From JAGPUQ01 sp963708735 (GTDB lineage Bacteria > Pseudomonadota > Gammaproteobacteria > Pseudomonadales > Porticoccaceae), in the NCBI GenBank assembly GCA_963708735.1, contig CAVPTW010000020.1:76683-140682 (forward strand): a stretch of 64,000 bases of DNA, in the 5' to 3' direction. Under the pieces are notes generated by a model. It saw nothing but the letters and a program-made list of their open reading frames with translations, did no database searches and was not told where the DNA came from. The position numbers and the translations under genes are program-made. The stretch's first letter is position 1. Each line of letters starts with the position of its first letter. Positions 1 through 9,525 of the stretch are shown here, piece after piece.

Positions 1-268
1 CGTGCAACACGGTCATCTCGCTGTCCTGGTACAGCCGGCCATAGGACAGCAGCACGGCGAGAAAGAACGCGAGCGGCAAAATGAGTTCGAGGAAAGCCGG
101 CATCCGGTAACCCATGATGGCGAAGATCACGTTGGGATCGATCTTGCCCTCGGCGGCGTCGGCCAGGTACTGCACGAAACGGCTGCTCATCACCACCATC
201 AGCAACACGACGGCCACAGCCGCGGTGGTGGCGAGCAGATCCCGGGCGAGGTAGCGAAAGATAATCAC
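1..268 (-). CDS. lptF: LptF, lipopolysaccharide export permease (N-terminal part, runs off the window)
   Basis: Only the first 89 residues are in the window. The reading frame opens with a GTG at 268 (VIIFRYLARDLL...), so an ATG-only search misses it. The N-terminus is typical of the YjgP/YjgQ family: a short cytoplasmic start, a first membrane helix (TTAAVAVVLLMVVMSSRFV), then the conserved segment with RMPAFLELILPLAFFLAVL and GRLYQDSEMTVLH. In the family, LptF pairs with LptG and the LptB ATPase to extract lipopolysaccharide from the inner membrane. It diverges from pepA, the standard gammaproteobacterial arrangement, which supports the call. The start codon is inferred from family alignment. 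Confidence 0.9.
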   Translation of the reverse strand, partial: MIIFRYLARDLLATTAAVAVVLLMVVMSSRFVQYLADAAEGKIDPNVIFAIMGYRMPAFLELILPLAFFLAVLLSYGRLYQDSEMTVLH

Positions 269-313
269 AGGTAACGGCGCGGGCTCTCGTCGGGCGATCA
301 GGGTCGGGGTCGG

Positions 314-342
314 TTGGTGCCGCAGGGGGCATGGCTTACACT
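314..342 (+). promoter_or_regulatory. Sigma-70-like promoter of pepA-holC-valS
   Basis: TTGGTG (314-319) and TACACT (337-342) are separated by 17 bases and lie about 48 bases upstream of the pepA GTG. The match is good but not perfect, and activity is inferred. Confidence 0.45.
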
Positions 343-389
343 GCGCGTCGATTATCCGGCATTCATCCGCACTTGTCTCTGGAGTCACC

Positions 390-1892
390 GTGCCAGACCA
401 CAACCTCGAATTCAGCGCCCGCGCGGGCAGCGCAGTCCCCTTTAAAACCGACTGCCTCGTCGTCCCGGTACCGGGCAAGCTGCCGCTGCCGGCTGCTGCC
501 GCCGTGATCGATGCCGCCACGGGCGGCCAGATCAGCGCGCTGGTGGAGGCTGGCGACTTTACCGGCGCCCTGGGCGCGACGCTGCTGCTGCACCAGCCGG
601 CGGGGCTGACGGCGGCACGGCTGTTGCTGGTCGGTACCGGGAAGGAACCCCCCATGCCCCGCGATGTTCTCAATCTGGTCGCGGCCGCCGCCCGCGCCGT
701 GCTGGGCACGCCCGCCAGGAGCGCCGCCCTGCTGGTGGCGGATCTGCTCGGCGAGCGGGAGCCAACTGCGTTTGGACGCCAGGCGGCGCGCCTGTTTTGC
801 GAGGCAGGTTACAAATTTCGACCCGGCGACGACAACGGCAAGCGCGGCAAACTCGCGCGGCTCACTCTGGTGTGCGGGGAGCGCGGTCAGGTGCGCGCGC
901 TCACCGAGGGCCTCGAACTCGGCGCCGCCATCGGCAAGGGGATCAACAGTGCGCGCCGCCTCGGCGACCTGCCCGGCAATGTGTGTACTCCCGGCTACCT
1001 GGCCGAGCAGGCCCGCGAGCTGGGCAAACGCCATCCCGGCGTCAGCGTCCGGGTGCTCGACGAAAAGCAGATGACCAAACTGAAAATGGGCGCGCTGCTT
1101 TCCGTCACCGCGGGCACCACGCAACCGGCGTACCTGATCGCGCTGGAATATCGCGGTGCCGCTGCACAGGCGCCGGTGGTGCTGGTAGGCAAGGGCGTGA
1201 CCTTCGATTCCGGCGGCATCAGCCTCAAGCCCGGCGCCAAGATGGACGAAATGAAATACGACATGTGTGGCGCCGCGAGCGTCCTGGGTGTCATGGAAGC
1301 CGTGGCGGCGGCAGCGCTCCCGCTGCATCTGGTAGGCCTGATTCCCACCGTCGAAAACCTGCCCAGCGGTGCCGCCACCAAGCCCGGCGACGTGGTTACC
1401 TCGATGTCGGGCAAGACCATCGAGATCCTCAACACCGACGCCGAGGGCCGGCTGATCCTGTGCGACGCCCTCACCTACGCCGCCCGCTACAAACCGGCGG
1501 TAGTGATCGATATCGCCACCCTCACCGGCGCCTGCGTGGTGGCCCTCGGCAAGCAGGCGAGCGGCCTGTTCAGCCCCAACGACACGCTGGCGGCGGAGCT
1601 GCTGGCAGCGGGCGAAACCTCTGGCGACCGCGCCTGGCGGCTGCCGCTGTGGAAGGAGTATGACGAACAGCTCAAGAGCAACTTCGCGGACATGGCCAAT
1701 ATCGGCGGACCCGAAGCCGGCAGCATCACGGCCGGCTGCTTTCTGGCGCGCTTCACCAAGGACTACACCTGGGCGCACCTGGATATCGCCGGCACCGCCT
1801 GGAACTCGACTCCGAAAGGCGCCACCGGCCGCCCCATCCCGCTGTTGATGGAATACCTGCTCGGCCGTATCGACGCCGCGGAGCAGGCGTGA
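390..1892 (+). CDS. pepA: Leucyl aminopeptidase PepA
   Basis: A 500-residue M17 family aminopeptidase, cytosolic, releasing N-terminal amino acids from peptides; E. coli PepA also binds DNA in Xer recombination. The family signature NTDAEGRL is at about residues 348-355, and the metal-binding/catalytic Lys-Asp stretch GKGVTFDSGG is near residue 267. Length is normal for the family. The start is GTG at 390, preceded by a GGAG ribosome-binding site at 381-384. The stop overlaps the GTG of holC (GTGA), indicating translational coupling in a pepA-holC-valS operon. Confidence 0.97.
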   Translation: MPDHNLEFSARAGSAVPFKTDCLVVPVPGKLPLPAAAAVIDAATGGQISALVEAGDFTGALGATLLLHQPAGLTAARLLLVGTGKEPPMPRDVLNLVAAAARAVLGTPARSAALLVADLLGEREPTAFGRQAARLFCEAGYKFRPGDDNGKRGKLARLTLVCGERGQVRALTEGLELGAAIGKGINSARRLGDLPGNVCTPGYLAEQARELGKRHPGVSVRVLDEKQMTKLKMGALLSVTAGTTQPAYLIALEYRGAAAQAPVVLVGKGVTFDSGGISLKPGAKMDEMKYDMCGAASVLGVMEAVAAAALPLHLVGLIPTVENLPSGAATKPGDVVTSMSGKTIEILNTDAEGRLILCDALTYAARYKPAVVIDIATLTGACVVALGKQASGLFSPNDTLAAELLAAGETSGDRAWRLPLWKEYDEQLKSNFADMANIGGPEAGSITAGCFLARFTKDYTWAHLDIAGTAWNSTPKGATGRPIPLLMEYLLGRIDAAEQA

Positions 1893-2332
1893 CCCGGATC
1901 AGCTTCTATGAGATTACCGGCGGCAGCGACGCGCATCTGGCGCTGTGCTGTCAGCTGGCCGCCAAAGCCATGACACAGGGCCTGGATACCCTGATCCACT
2001 GCCCCGAGGCCGCCGCGCTCGAACGGCTCGACGCCCTGCTCTGGAGCCACGCCCCCACCGCGTTCATTCCCCATGGCCGCGCGCCCGATCCGGCCGTGCC
2101 CGTGACCCTGAACCCGGGCGGCGATCCGGGCCATCACCACGGCCTGCTGATCAATCTGGCGGCGGTGGCGCCGGACTGGTTCAGCCGCTTCGAGCGCCTG
2201 GCGGAATTTGTCCACGCCGAAAATCCGCACCAGCGGGAGCAGATGCGCGACCGCTATCGTTTCTATCGGGATCGCGGTTACGCAATCGAGCACCACAAGA
2301 TCGGCGCGCCGGCGCGTGCCCTGGCGTCATGA
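1889..2332 (+). CDS. holC: DNA polymerase III chi subunit HolC
   Basis: A 147-residue protein starting at a GTG inside the pepA stop codon. The N-terminus (RISFYEI, then LALCCQLAAKAMTQGLDTLIHC) and the C-terminal part with FVHAENPHQREQMRDRYRFYRDRGY match the DnaN/HolC chi family, which bridges the clamp-loader psi subunit to SSB. Position between pepA and valS is the conserved gammaproteobacterial order. Its TGA overlaps an in-frame ATG of the downstream valS reading frame (ATGA at 2329-2332). Confidence 0.93.
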   Translation: MTRISFYEITGGSDAHLALCCQLAAKAMTQGLDTLIHCPEAAALERLDALLWSHAPTAFIPHGRAPDPAVPVTLNPGGDPGHHHGLLINLAAVAPDWFSRFERLAEFVHAENPHQREQMRDRYRFYRDRGYAIEHHKIGAPARALAS

Positions 2333-5300
2333 ACGGGCGCGACCCGGGCGACCCGGAGGACGATCCCACGCCGGACGTCTCGGAGCTAGATTTTTCGGTA
2401 CTGGAAATACCCATTCTCACCGAGGTGCTGGAACTACCGGTTCTCACTGAGGAGCTGGACCCGCCGGCAACCCCACTGCCAGTCGCGCCGGCGCCCGGAG
2501 ACCCGGAGCCGAATCAGCCTCCACAACTCGCAACCCTTGAAATAGCCGGCCCTGCGCCGCCCGTTGCCAACCCCCTGCTACGAGAACCATCCCGCGTTAT
2601 GGACAAGACTTATCAGCCCGGCGCCATCGAGCAACACTGGTATCAGCTCTGGGAACAACAGGGCCATTTCCGGCCGCAGGGCACGGGCGCGCCCTACTGC
2701 ATCATGATCCCGCCGCCCAATGTCACCGGCAGCCTGCACATGGGCCACGGTTTTCAGGACGCCATCATGGACGCCCTGATCCGCTTCCGCCGCATGCAAG
2801 GGCGCAACACGCTCTGGCAGGTAGGCACCGACCACGCCGGCATCGCCACCCAGATGGTGGTGGAGCGGCAACTGGAAGCCGAAGGATTGAGCCGCCACGA
2901 TCTGGGCCGCGACGCCTTCATCGACCGCGTGTGGCAATGGAAGGCGGAATCCGGCGGCACCATCACCCGTCAATTGCGGCGTCTGGGCGCGTCCACCGAC
3001 TGGTCGCGGGAACGCTTCACCATGGACGAGGGTTTTTCGCGCGCAGTGCGCGAGGCCTTCGTGCGTCTGTACGAAAAAGGCCTGATCTACCGCGGCCAGC
3101 GCCTGGTCAACTGGGACCCGCAACTGCATACGGCGATCTCCGATCTCGAAGTGGTGAGCGAAGAGGAAGCCGGCCACCTCTGGCACTTCCGCTACCCGCT
3201 CGCCGACGGCTCCGGCCACCTCACCGTCGCCACCACCCGCCCCGAGACCATGCTGGGCGATACGGCGGTCGCGGTGCATCCGGACGACGAACGCTATCGC
3301 CACCTGGTGGGCAAAAGCATCCGGCTGCCGCTCGCGAACCGGGAAATTCCAATCATCGCAGATGACTATGTGGACCCGGCCTTCGGCAGCGGCTGTGTGA
3401 AAATCACTCCCGCCCATGACTTCAATGACCATGCCCTGGGCCTGCGTCACCGACTGCCCCTGATCAATATCCTGGAAGCCGATGCGCGTCTGAACGACAA
3501 CGTCCCGCCCGCCTATCGGGGCCTCGACCGCTTCGAAGCGCGCCAGCGCGTGGTGGCCGACCTCAAGGCATTGGGGCTGCTGGAGAAGATCGAGGATCAC
3601 CGCCTCAAGGTGCCGCGCGGCGATCGCTCCGGTGTGGTGATCGAGCCCTGGCTCACCGAGCAGTGGTATGTGGACACCAAACGTCTCGCGCCCCCTGCGA
3701 TCGATGCGGTGGAGAGTGGCGCGATCCGCTTCGTGCCCAAGCAGTACGAGAACATGTATTTCTCCTGGATGCACGACATTCAGGACTGGTGCATCAGCCG
3801 CCAGCTGTGGTGGGGGCACCGGATACCGGCCTGGTACGATCCCGAAGGCAGGGTCTTTGTGGGCCGCTCGGAAGCCGAGGTGCGCAAGCAGCACGGCATC
3901 GATGCCGCGGTACCCCTGCGCCAGGACGAAGACGTGCTCGACACCTGGTTCTCCTCCGGGCTGTGGACCTTCGGCACCCTCGGCTGGCCCGAGAAGACCC
4001 CTGAACTCGCCACCTTCCATCCCACCGACGTGCTGGTCACCGGCTTCGACATCATCTTTTTCTGGGTCGCCCGCATGATCATGCTGAGCCTGGAATTCAT
4101 GGATGAAGTGCCCTTCCGCACCATCTATGTCCACGGCCTGGTGCGCGACGGCCAGGGCCAGAAGATGTCGAAATCCAAGGGCAATGTGCTGGACCCCATC
4201 GATCTCATCGACGGCATCGGTCTGGAAGACCTGGTGGCCAAACGCACCAGCGGCCTGATGCGGCCGAAAGACGCGGAGAAAATCGCCCGCCAGACCCGCA
4301 AGGAATTCCCGGACGGCATCGCCGCCCACGGCACCGATGCCCTGCGCTACACCTATTACTCACTCGCCAGTACCGGGCGCGACGTCCGCTTCGACGTCGG
4401 CCGCATCGAGGGCTTCCGCAACTTCTGCAACAAGATCTGGAATGCGACCCGCTATGTGCTGATGAACACCGAAGGCGAAGACTGCGCCGAGGACGGGCAC
4501 GAAAACTACGATCTGTCGCGCGCCGACCGCTGGATCGTCAGCCGCCTGCAGCGCGCCGAACAGGCGGTAATCGCCGCGCTCGACAGCTTCCGTTTCGATC
4601 ACGCCTCCCAGGCGCTCTATGAGTTCGTATGGTCCGACTATTGCGACTGGTATCTGGAACTGTCGAAGCCCGTGCTCTGGGACGAGACCGCGCCCCGGGC
4701 CCTGAAAACCGGCACGCGGCGCACCTTGGTGCGGGTGCTTGAAACGACGCTGCGTCTCGCCCACCCGTTCATGCCATTCATCACCGAGGAAATCTGGCAG
4801 CGGGTGAAAACGCTCGCGGGCAAGGCTGGCGACACCATCATGCTGCAACCCTATCCAGTGCCACGGACGGACCGCATCGACCCGGACGCGGAGGCGGACA
4901 TCGCCTGGATCCAGCAGGTGATCCTCGGCGTGCGCACCATCCGCGGCGAAATGAACATCGCGCCGGGACGCAAACTGCCGCTCTATTTTCGCCACGGCGA
5001 GTCCGCCGACCATGCCCGGCTGGACGCCAATCGCAGCTATCTGGCGCGGCTCGCCAATCTCGACGAGATGGTCTGGCTGGAGCCGGGCGACGAACCGCCG
5101 GCAGCGGCAACGGTGCTCGCCGGCGCCATGGAACTCCATGTGCCGCTGGCCGGTTTGATCGACAAGGACGCGGAGCTCGCGCGGCTCGACCGGGAAATCG
5201 CCAAAAGCACGCAGGAGATCCAGCGGTTGAACGGCAAGCTCGGCAACGCCAGCTTTGTCGCCAATGCACCGCCGGACGTGGTGGAGCGGGAGCGCGAGAA

Positions 5301-5370
5301 AGCGGCGGCAGCGGCGGACGCGCTACACCGGCTATCCGCGCAGCGCGAGCGGATCGCTGCGCTGCCCTGA
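2329..5370 (+). CDS. valS: Valyl-tRNA synthetase with an in-frame N-terminal extension
   Basis: Class I aminoacyl-tRNA synthetase charging tRNA-Val. The canonical enzyme begins at ATG 2599 (MDKTYQPGAIEQHWY) and would be 923 residues, near the usual length. It carries the HIGH motif as HMGH about 47 residues later and KMSKS (QKMSKSKGNV) about 522 residues in; the C-terminal arm (AELARLDREIAKSTQEIQRL) looks like the usual coiled coil. The frame is open upstream to ATG 2329, which overlaps the holC stop, adding 90 residues rich in Pro and acidic residues with a repeated motif (IPILTEVLE, then LPVLTEELD). No clear ribosome-binding site precedes either ATG. The overlap favours 2329, the family favours 2599, so the start is unresolved. 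Confidence 0.9.
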   Translation: MNGRDPGDPEDDPTPDVSELDFSVLEIPILTEVLELPVLTEELDPPATPLPVAPAPGDPEPNQPPQLATLEIAGPAPPVANPLLREPSRVMDKTYQPGAIEQHWYQLWEQQGHFRPQGTGAPYCIMIPPPNVTGSLHMGHGFQDAIMDALIRFRRMQGRNTLWQVGTDHAGIATQMVVERQLEAEGLSRHDLGRDAFIDRVWQWKAESGGTITRQLRRLGASTDWSRERFTMDEGFSRAVREAFVRLYEKGLIYRGQRLVNWDPQLHTAISDLEVVSEEEAGHLWHFRYPLADGSGHLTVATTRPETMLGDTAVAVHPDDERYRHLVGKSIRLPLANREIPIIADDYVDPAFGSGCVKITPAHDFNDHALGLRHRLPLINILEADARLNDNVPPAYRGLDRFEARQRVVADLKALGLLEKIEDHRLKVPRGDRSGVVIEPWLTEQWYVDTKRLAPPAIDAVESGAIRFVPKQYENMYFSWMHDIQDWCISRQLWWGHRIPAWYDPEGRVFVGRSEAEVRKQHGIDAAVPLRQDEDVLDTWFSSGLWTFGTLGWPEKTPELATFHPTDVLVTGFDIIFFWVARMIMLSLEFMDEVPFRTIYVHGLVRDGQGQKMSKSKGNVLDPIDLIDGIGLEDLVAKRTSGLMRPKDAEKIARQTRKEFPDGIAAHGTDALRYTYYSLASTGRDVRFDVGRIEGFRNFCNKIWNATRYVLMNTEGEDCAEDGHENYDLSRADRWIVSRLQRAEQAVIAALDSFRFDHASQALYEFVWSDYCDWYLELSKPVLWDETAPRALKTGTRRTLVRVLETTLRLAHPFMPFITEEIWQRVKTLAGKAGDTIMLQPYPVPRTDRIDPDAEADIAWIQQVILGVRTIRGEMNIAPGRKLPLYFRHGESADHARLDANRSYLARLANLDEMVWLEPGDEPPAAATVLAGAMELHVPLAGLIDKDAELARLDREIAKSTQEIQRLNGKLGNASFVANAPPDVVEREREKAAAAADALHRLSAQRERIAALP

Positions 5371-5459
5371 GTCCAGGGCGGCGCGGCGCCAGGGTCCAAT
5401 TAGCCAACGATACCGGTTACTCTTGGGGCAAATCCTGTCGATCGGCACGAGACATCCCC

Positions 5460-7178
5460 ATGAACGAGACCACCACGGCAGCCGCGATCCCCATTCCCTA
5501 TCCATTGCTCGATCAGCGGCTGACGACAGCGCCCGATTCACCGTTTACCCTGGAGACGCTTCGCATCCGGGGCATCGACACCCCGTGCTGGCGCCAGAGC
5601 TTTCCCCATCTGCGCGCGGTGTTCGCGCACACGGCGCAGTTCGCCGACCGCGATTATCTGGTGTACGAAGGCGAGCGCCTAACCTACGCCGCGCACCACC
5701 GCCAGGTTGCGGCGCTCGCCCACGCCATGACGACGCGCTTCGGTATCCGCAAGGGCGATCGCGTGGCGCTGGCGATGCGCAACTATCCCGAATGGCCGAT
5801 GGTGTTCTGGGCCAGCGTGGCGATCGGCGCCGTCATCGTGCCGCTGAACGCCTGGCTGACCGGCGGCGAACTCGCCTACGCGCTGGCGGACTCGGGCAGC
5901 CGCCTGCTGGTGGTCGACGCCGAACGTCTGGCGAGCCTCGAACCTCATCTGCCCGCACTGACGGATCTGGAAGCCACCATCGTCGTGCGCGGTCCCGGCG
6001 CGCTGCCGGCGTCGGTTCACGCCTGGCACGATGTGCTCGCCGAAACGCATCCCGCGGAACTCCCACCCTGCACACTCGATCCCGAGGACGATGCCGCGAT
6101 CTACTACACCTCGGGCACCACCGGGCAACCCAAGGGCGCGCTGCTCACCCACCGCAACATCTGCTCCAATCAGGTCACCGGGGTCTATCTGCGCGCGCGC
6201 ACCGAATTCCGCTACGGCCGCACGCCCCAGCCACCCGCGACGCAGATGGGCCAGCTCATCAGCGTGCCGCTGTTTCATGTCACGGGCTCGATCGCCATGT
6301 TGATCGGCAGCACCATTCAGGGCTCCAAGCTGGTATTCATGCACCGCTGGAATCCCGAGGACGCGATCCGGCTGATCGAGCGCGAGCGGCTGAACTCCTT
6401 CGGCGGTGTGCCTTCGATGCCGCTGCAGGTGATCGAATCACCTATTTTCAGGCAGCACGACACCTCCTCGGTAATGGCGGTGCTGTTCGGCGGTGCCCCG
6501 CCATCGCCGGAACTCGCGCGCCGCATCAAGGACGTGTTCCCGAATGCGTCGGCCAGCAACGGCTACGGCCTCACCGAAACTTCCGGCGTCGCCACGGTGA
6601 ATGTCGCCGAGGACTATCTGGCGAAGCCCGCCAGTGCCGGGGTGCCGGCGCCGGTGTCGCGCGTGAAGATCATGGACCGGGATGCCAGTACGGAACTACC
6701 GATGGGCGAGACCGGCGAAATCTGGATTCGCGGCCCACAGGTATTCAAGGGCTATTGGCGCAATCCCGATGCCACCGCCAAGGCGCTGGTGGATGGCTGG
6801 TTGCGCAGCGGCGATCTGGGCTATGTGGATGAGGACGGCGCACTGTTCGTGGTCGATCGCGCCAAGGACATGCTGCTGCGCGGCGGCGAGAACATCTACT
6901 GCATCGAAGTGGAAAATGCGCTGCATACCCACCCGGATGTGCTGGATGCGGCGGTGGTTGGCATCCCCGATCCGGTTCTGGGCGAGCGCGTGGGTGCCAT
7001 GGTGCAAATACGCGCGGGCGCCACCGCGGACGCCGCCGCCCTGCGCGCCCATGTCGCCACGCGTATCGCGGCCTTCAAGGTGCCGGAGCGCATCGACATC
7101 GTCGACGAACCCCTGCCGCGCAACGCCAACGGCAAGATTCTCAAGCCGCAGGTGAAATCGGCCATGGGGCTCGGTTGA
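5460..7178 (+). CDS. Acyl-CoA synthetase (AMP-binding, class I adenylate-forming)
   Basis: A 572-residue ATP-dependent ligase expected to activate a carboxylic acid through an acyl-adenylate to its CoA thioester in the cytosol. The AMP-binding P-loop-like motif YYTSGTTGQPKG is near residue 215, NGYGLTET near 360, and the hinge/C-terminal domain has SGDLGYVDEDG, then RGGENIYCIEVEN, and the catalytic Lys in PRNANGKILK close to the C-terminus. All key motifs are present. Substrate cannot be told from sequence; long or medium-chain fatty acids or aromatic acids are possible. It is separated from valS by 89 bases and probably has its own promoter. Confidence 0.88.
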   Translation: MNETTTAAAIPIPYPLLDQRLTTAPDSPFTLETLRIRGIDTPCWRQSFPHLRAVFAHTAQFADRDYLVYEGERLTYAAHHRQVAALAHAMTTRFGIRKGDRVALAMRNYPEWPMVFWASVAIGAVIVPLNAWLTGGELAYALADSGSRLLVVDAERLASLEPHLPALTDLEATIVVRGPGALPASVHAWHDVLAETHPAELPPCTLDPEDDAAIYYTSGTTGQPKGALLTHRNICSNQVTGVYLRARTEFRYGRTPQPPATQMGQLISVPLFHVTGSIAMLIGSTIQGSKLVFMHRWNPEDAIRLIERERLNSFGGVPSMPLQVIESPIFRQHDTSSVMAVLFGGAPPSPELARRIKDVFPNASASNGYGLTETSGVATVNVAEDYLAKPASAGVPAPVSRVKIMDRDASTELPMGETGEIWIRGPQVFKGYWRNPDATAKALVDGWLRSGDLGYVDEDGALFVVDRAKDMLLRGGENIYCIEVENALHTHPDVLDAAVVGIPDPVLGERVGAMVQIRAGATADAAALRAHVATRIAAFKVPERIDIVDEPLPRNANGKILKPQVKSAMGLG

Positions 7179-7307
7179 CCACATTCCCATTTTTTTCGCG
7201 CGAACGGAGCGTGAACGGAGCACAAATCCAGCGCATCATCCAAAGGTAGCGATCGTCCGCTCGGGACGCTACTGGCTCACCAGCGTCCGCACAGGGATAC
7301 CACCGTC

Positions 7308-7961
7308 ATGGAAGTTTCGATCACACTGGTCATCGTGATTATTACCGGCCTGGTATCGCTTCGGGCGTTTAACAATCCCAAACTCATGGACGATCTGATT
7401 TTCTACCCGCCCGCCATCGCGCGGCGTCATCAATGGTATCGTTTTTTCACCTGCGGCCTGATTCACGCGGACGCGGCGCACCTTATCTTCAACATGATTT
7501 CGCTGTACATGTTCGGGCGCTTTGTCGAATCTGCATTTGTCGCCATTTTCCACGGCGCCGGCAAGGCGCTTTATTTGGCCATGTATGTCCTGGCCCTGCT
7601 CGTATCCCTGATCCCAACCTTTCTCAAAAACAAAAACAACGTCAATTACAGGAGTCTCGGCGCATCGGGCGCCGTATCCGCGGTGGTATTCGCCGGGCTG
7701 CTGATCGCACCCTATCTCGAGGTGGGGTTTTTCTTCCTTCCGCCGATCATTCCCGGGTTTGTTTTCGGGCCTTTGTATCTGATCATTTCCGCCGCCCTTG
7801 ATAGACGAGGTGGCGGAAGAATCAATCATTCCGCCCATATCTGGGGCGCGCTGTTCGGCCTGTCGTATGTGCTGGTTGTTGGAAAACTGCTGGGAAACTA
7901 CAACGCTATTCCGGCGTTTATTGCGGGAATAAAGCTGTATTTTCGCGCCAAGGGCTTGTGA
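7308..7961 (+). CDS. Rhomboid-family intramembrane serine protease
   Basis: A 217-residue polytopic membrane protein. It has the rhomboid core: a conserved segment with RFFTCGLIHADAAHLIFNM, the catalytic Ser in GASGA (Ser near residue 120) and the catalytic His in NHSAHIWGALFG (His near residue 177). Rhomboids cut single-pass membrane proteins within the bilayer. The segment between the catalytic residues contains two hydrophobic stretches around FFFLPPIIPGFVFGPLYLI. It has no operon partner: 129 bases separate it from the acyl-CoA synthetase and the next DNA is decayed. Substrate is unknown. Confidence 0.85.
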   Translation: MEVSITLVIVIITGLVSLRAFNNPKLMDDLIFYPPAIARRHQWYRFFTCGLIHADAAHLIFNMISLYMFGRFVESAFVAIFHGAGKALYLAMYVLALLVSLIPTFLKNKNNVNYRSLGASGAVSAVVFAGLLIAPYLEVGFFFLPPIIPGFVFGPLYLIISAALDRRGGGRINHSAHIWGALFGLSYVLVVGKLLGNYNAIPAFIAGIKLYFRAKGL

Positions 7962-8047
7962 TCGGGAATACTGTTGATTCGTTTGCCATATCAGTCTGCC
8001 CCATGCGGTCGAGCACGGCGACCAAAGTGATCCTGCCCACCAACAAC

Positions 8048-8300
8048 GAACACGCCTTTAGGGGGTCTTTTGAATTGGCTCTTTTGAATTTCGCATGGGT
8101 CAAGCGGCCTGCGGGTCAGGGGATAGAAAGTCGAGCTTTCCTGCGATCAGAAAGATCACTGTTGTTCGGATAATGGACAGCCGGCGATAACCTCTCGCCT
8201 TGGGTTTGGCGGCCTGGAACAGTCCGTTGAGCGCTTCCAGGAAGCCGTTGGTCATGCGCGTTCGCCCAGGCGACGATGCTCTCAAGGTGATTGCAGATCG
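8048..8300 (-). pseudogene. ISL3-type transposase 3' remnant
   Basis: On the minus strand, the end of an ISL3-family transposase is recognisable: TNGFLEALNGLFQAAKPKARGY followed by a stop at 8100. Upstream, in another frame, lies NHLESIVAWANA, which normally joins directly to the TNGF segment, so a frameshift near 8257 has broken it. Everything upstream of that is gone. The sequence near 8059-8100 (two GTCTTTTGAAT/GCTCTTTTGAAT copies) could be what is left of the element's end. Not functional. Confidence 0.7.
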
Positions 8301-8418
8301 TCCGTCAGTCTTCGCGTTTTAACATTTTCACCGCCTCCAAAAAACAGAAGTCGGCGAAAACCGCAAATTTCAATTTTGGTGACAGTGGGGAGCGGGAGAT
8401 TACCCGGAATCTGGCGAT

Positions 8419-8447
8419 TCGCGGCGCCGGTGGCACCGGCGCCGCGA
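8419..8447 (-). terminator. Perfect hairpin downstream of the phosphotriesterase-like gene
   Basis: Thirteen-base perfect inverted repeat (8419-8431 and 8435-8447) with a 3-base loop, 17 bases beyond the stop codon of the minus-strand gene ending at 8465. No clear T-run follows, so it may stabilise the 3' end rather than terminate. Confidence 0.35.
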
Positions 8448-8464
8448 TGGCATTTGTTACTCGA

Positions 8465-9454
8465 TCAACGCCTTCTTCGTTTTGGCGGTGCTCCAAAATA
8501 GCTGCACGGGTTTTTGATCATCAGCGTATCGATCGTTTCTTGCGTGACACCGGCCTTGCGCATCGTCGGCAGAATATTGCGCGAGATATGCGCCACGTTC
8601 CAGTTCGGCGACGCGGCAATCATGCCATCCAGCACACCGGTATCGCGACCGCGCCAGCATTGGAGGGTGTCATGGGATAGCATGATGCGGTCATACCCAA
8701 CGCTGAGCAGTCCGAGCAACGACGCCAGCCGCAGCTTGTCCGACGCAATGGATTCGATACCAAACCGGTCAAACCCCAGCCACGCACCCCGCTCGAGAAT
8801 GTCGAAGTAATAACGCATATCGCCGACGCCACAGGCGTGGCCGATCAGCACCTTGTTAAAATCGACCTTCTCTTCCTCGAAGATGTCCAGCGTTTCGCGG
8901 CCATAGGGATCCATCTCGTCGTTGTGACAGAGGATTGGCGCACCCGTTGCCTTGCTCGCACGCGCCGCGGCCCGCAAACATTTTATCTCGGTCTCCTTGA
9001 TGCCCTGGCCCGGCGGGGTGACGCCATGAATGCCACCGCTGGCGGTCTTGATGATCCCGGCCTTGATCCCGGTTTTTCCGATCCCCTCCTTTATCTCTCT
9101 TGTGTACACATCGGCGATGCCATCGATGTCCATCAGCCGGAAATGCTGCGGAATACCCAGCGCGTCATTGTACAAACCCGTGGCAATGACGATCTGGATC
9201 CCGGATTTATCGGCCATTTCGGCGGCAAATTCGGGGTCGCGGCCCAGTTCCATCGGGCAGGGATCGACGAAGCTTTTAATCCCGAGATCCCTGATCTCCT
9301 TGAGCTTGTCTACAACCTTTTTGCCTTCCTTTTTGCGGTCGAAATCTTCATGGTCAAGCTCCCAGCCCGGCCAGCCAATTCCCAAGTGCTCATGAATCAA
9401 GGTGGTTCCCAGATCTTCGACCGCGATTGGGCCTAATACTGAATTGACCTTCAT
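8465..9454 (-). CDS. Phosphotriesterase-family metal-dependent hydrolase
   Basis: A 329-residue amidohydrolase-superfamily protein of the PTE/lactonase group. The expected binuclear metal ligands are all visible: His21 and His23 in IHEHLG, the carbamylated-type Lys136 in GIIKTAS, His177 in LCHND, His206 in IGHACG and Asp262 in LSHDT. The family hydrolyses phosphotriesters, lactones or related esters; the true substrate is not evident, and a quorum-sensing lactone or a catabolic ester are both plausible. There is no signal peptide. The gene sits alone in decayed DNA (an ISL3 remnant below it, a broken GST above), and a short degraded stretch resembling its own C-terminus lies just upstream at about 9530-9600. 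Confidence 0.85.
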   Translation of the reverse strand: MKVNSVLGPIAVEDLGTTLIHEHLGIGWPGWELDHEDFDRKKEGKKVVDKLKEIRDLGIKSFVDPCPMELGRDPEFAAEMADKSGIQIVIATGLYNDALGIPQHFRLMDIDGIADVYTREIKEGIGKTGIKAGIIKTASGGIHGVTPPGQGIKETEIKCLRAAARASKATGAPILCHNDEMDPYGRETLDIFEEEKVDFNKVLIGHACGVGDMRYYFDILERGAWLGFDRFGIESIASDKLRLASLLGLLSVGYDRIMLSHDTLQCWRGRDTGVLDGMIAASPNWNVAHISRNILPTMRKAGVTQETIDTLMIKNPCSYFGAPPKRRRR

Positions 9455-9525
9455 GCTAGCTCCCCTGTTATTTGACGTTCATTGTGCGAACTGCCGGCAG
9501 CGGGTGTATTGGCTTTGTTCAGCCT

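Noticed and set aside
1945..2328. Longer start for valS upstream of 2329
   Set aside because: It would overlap holC completely in another frame.
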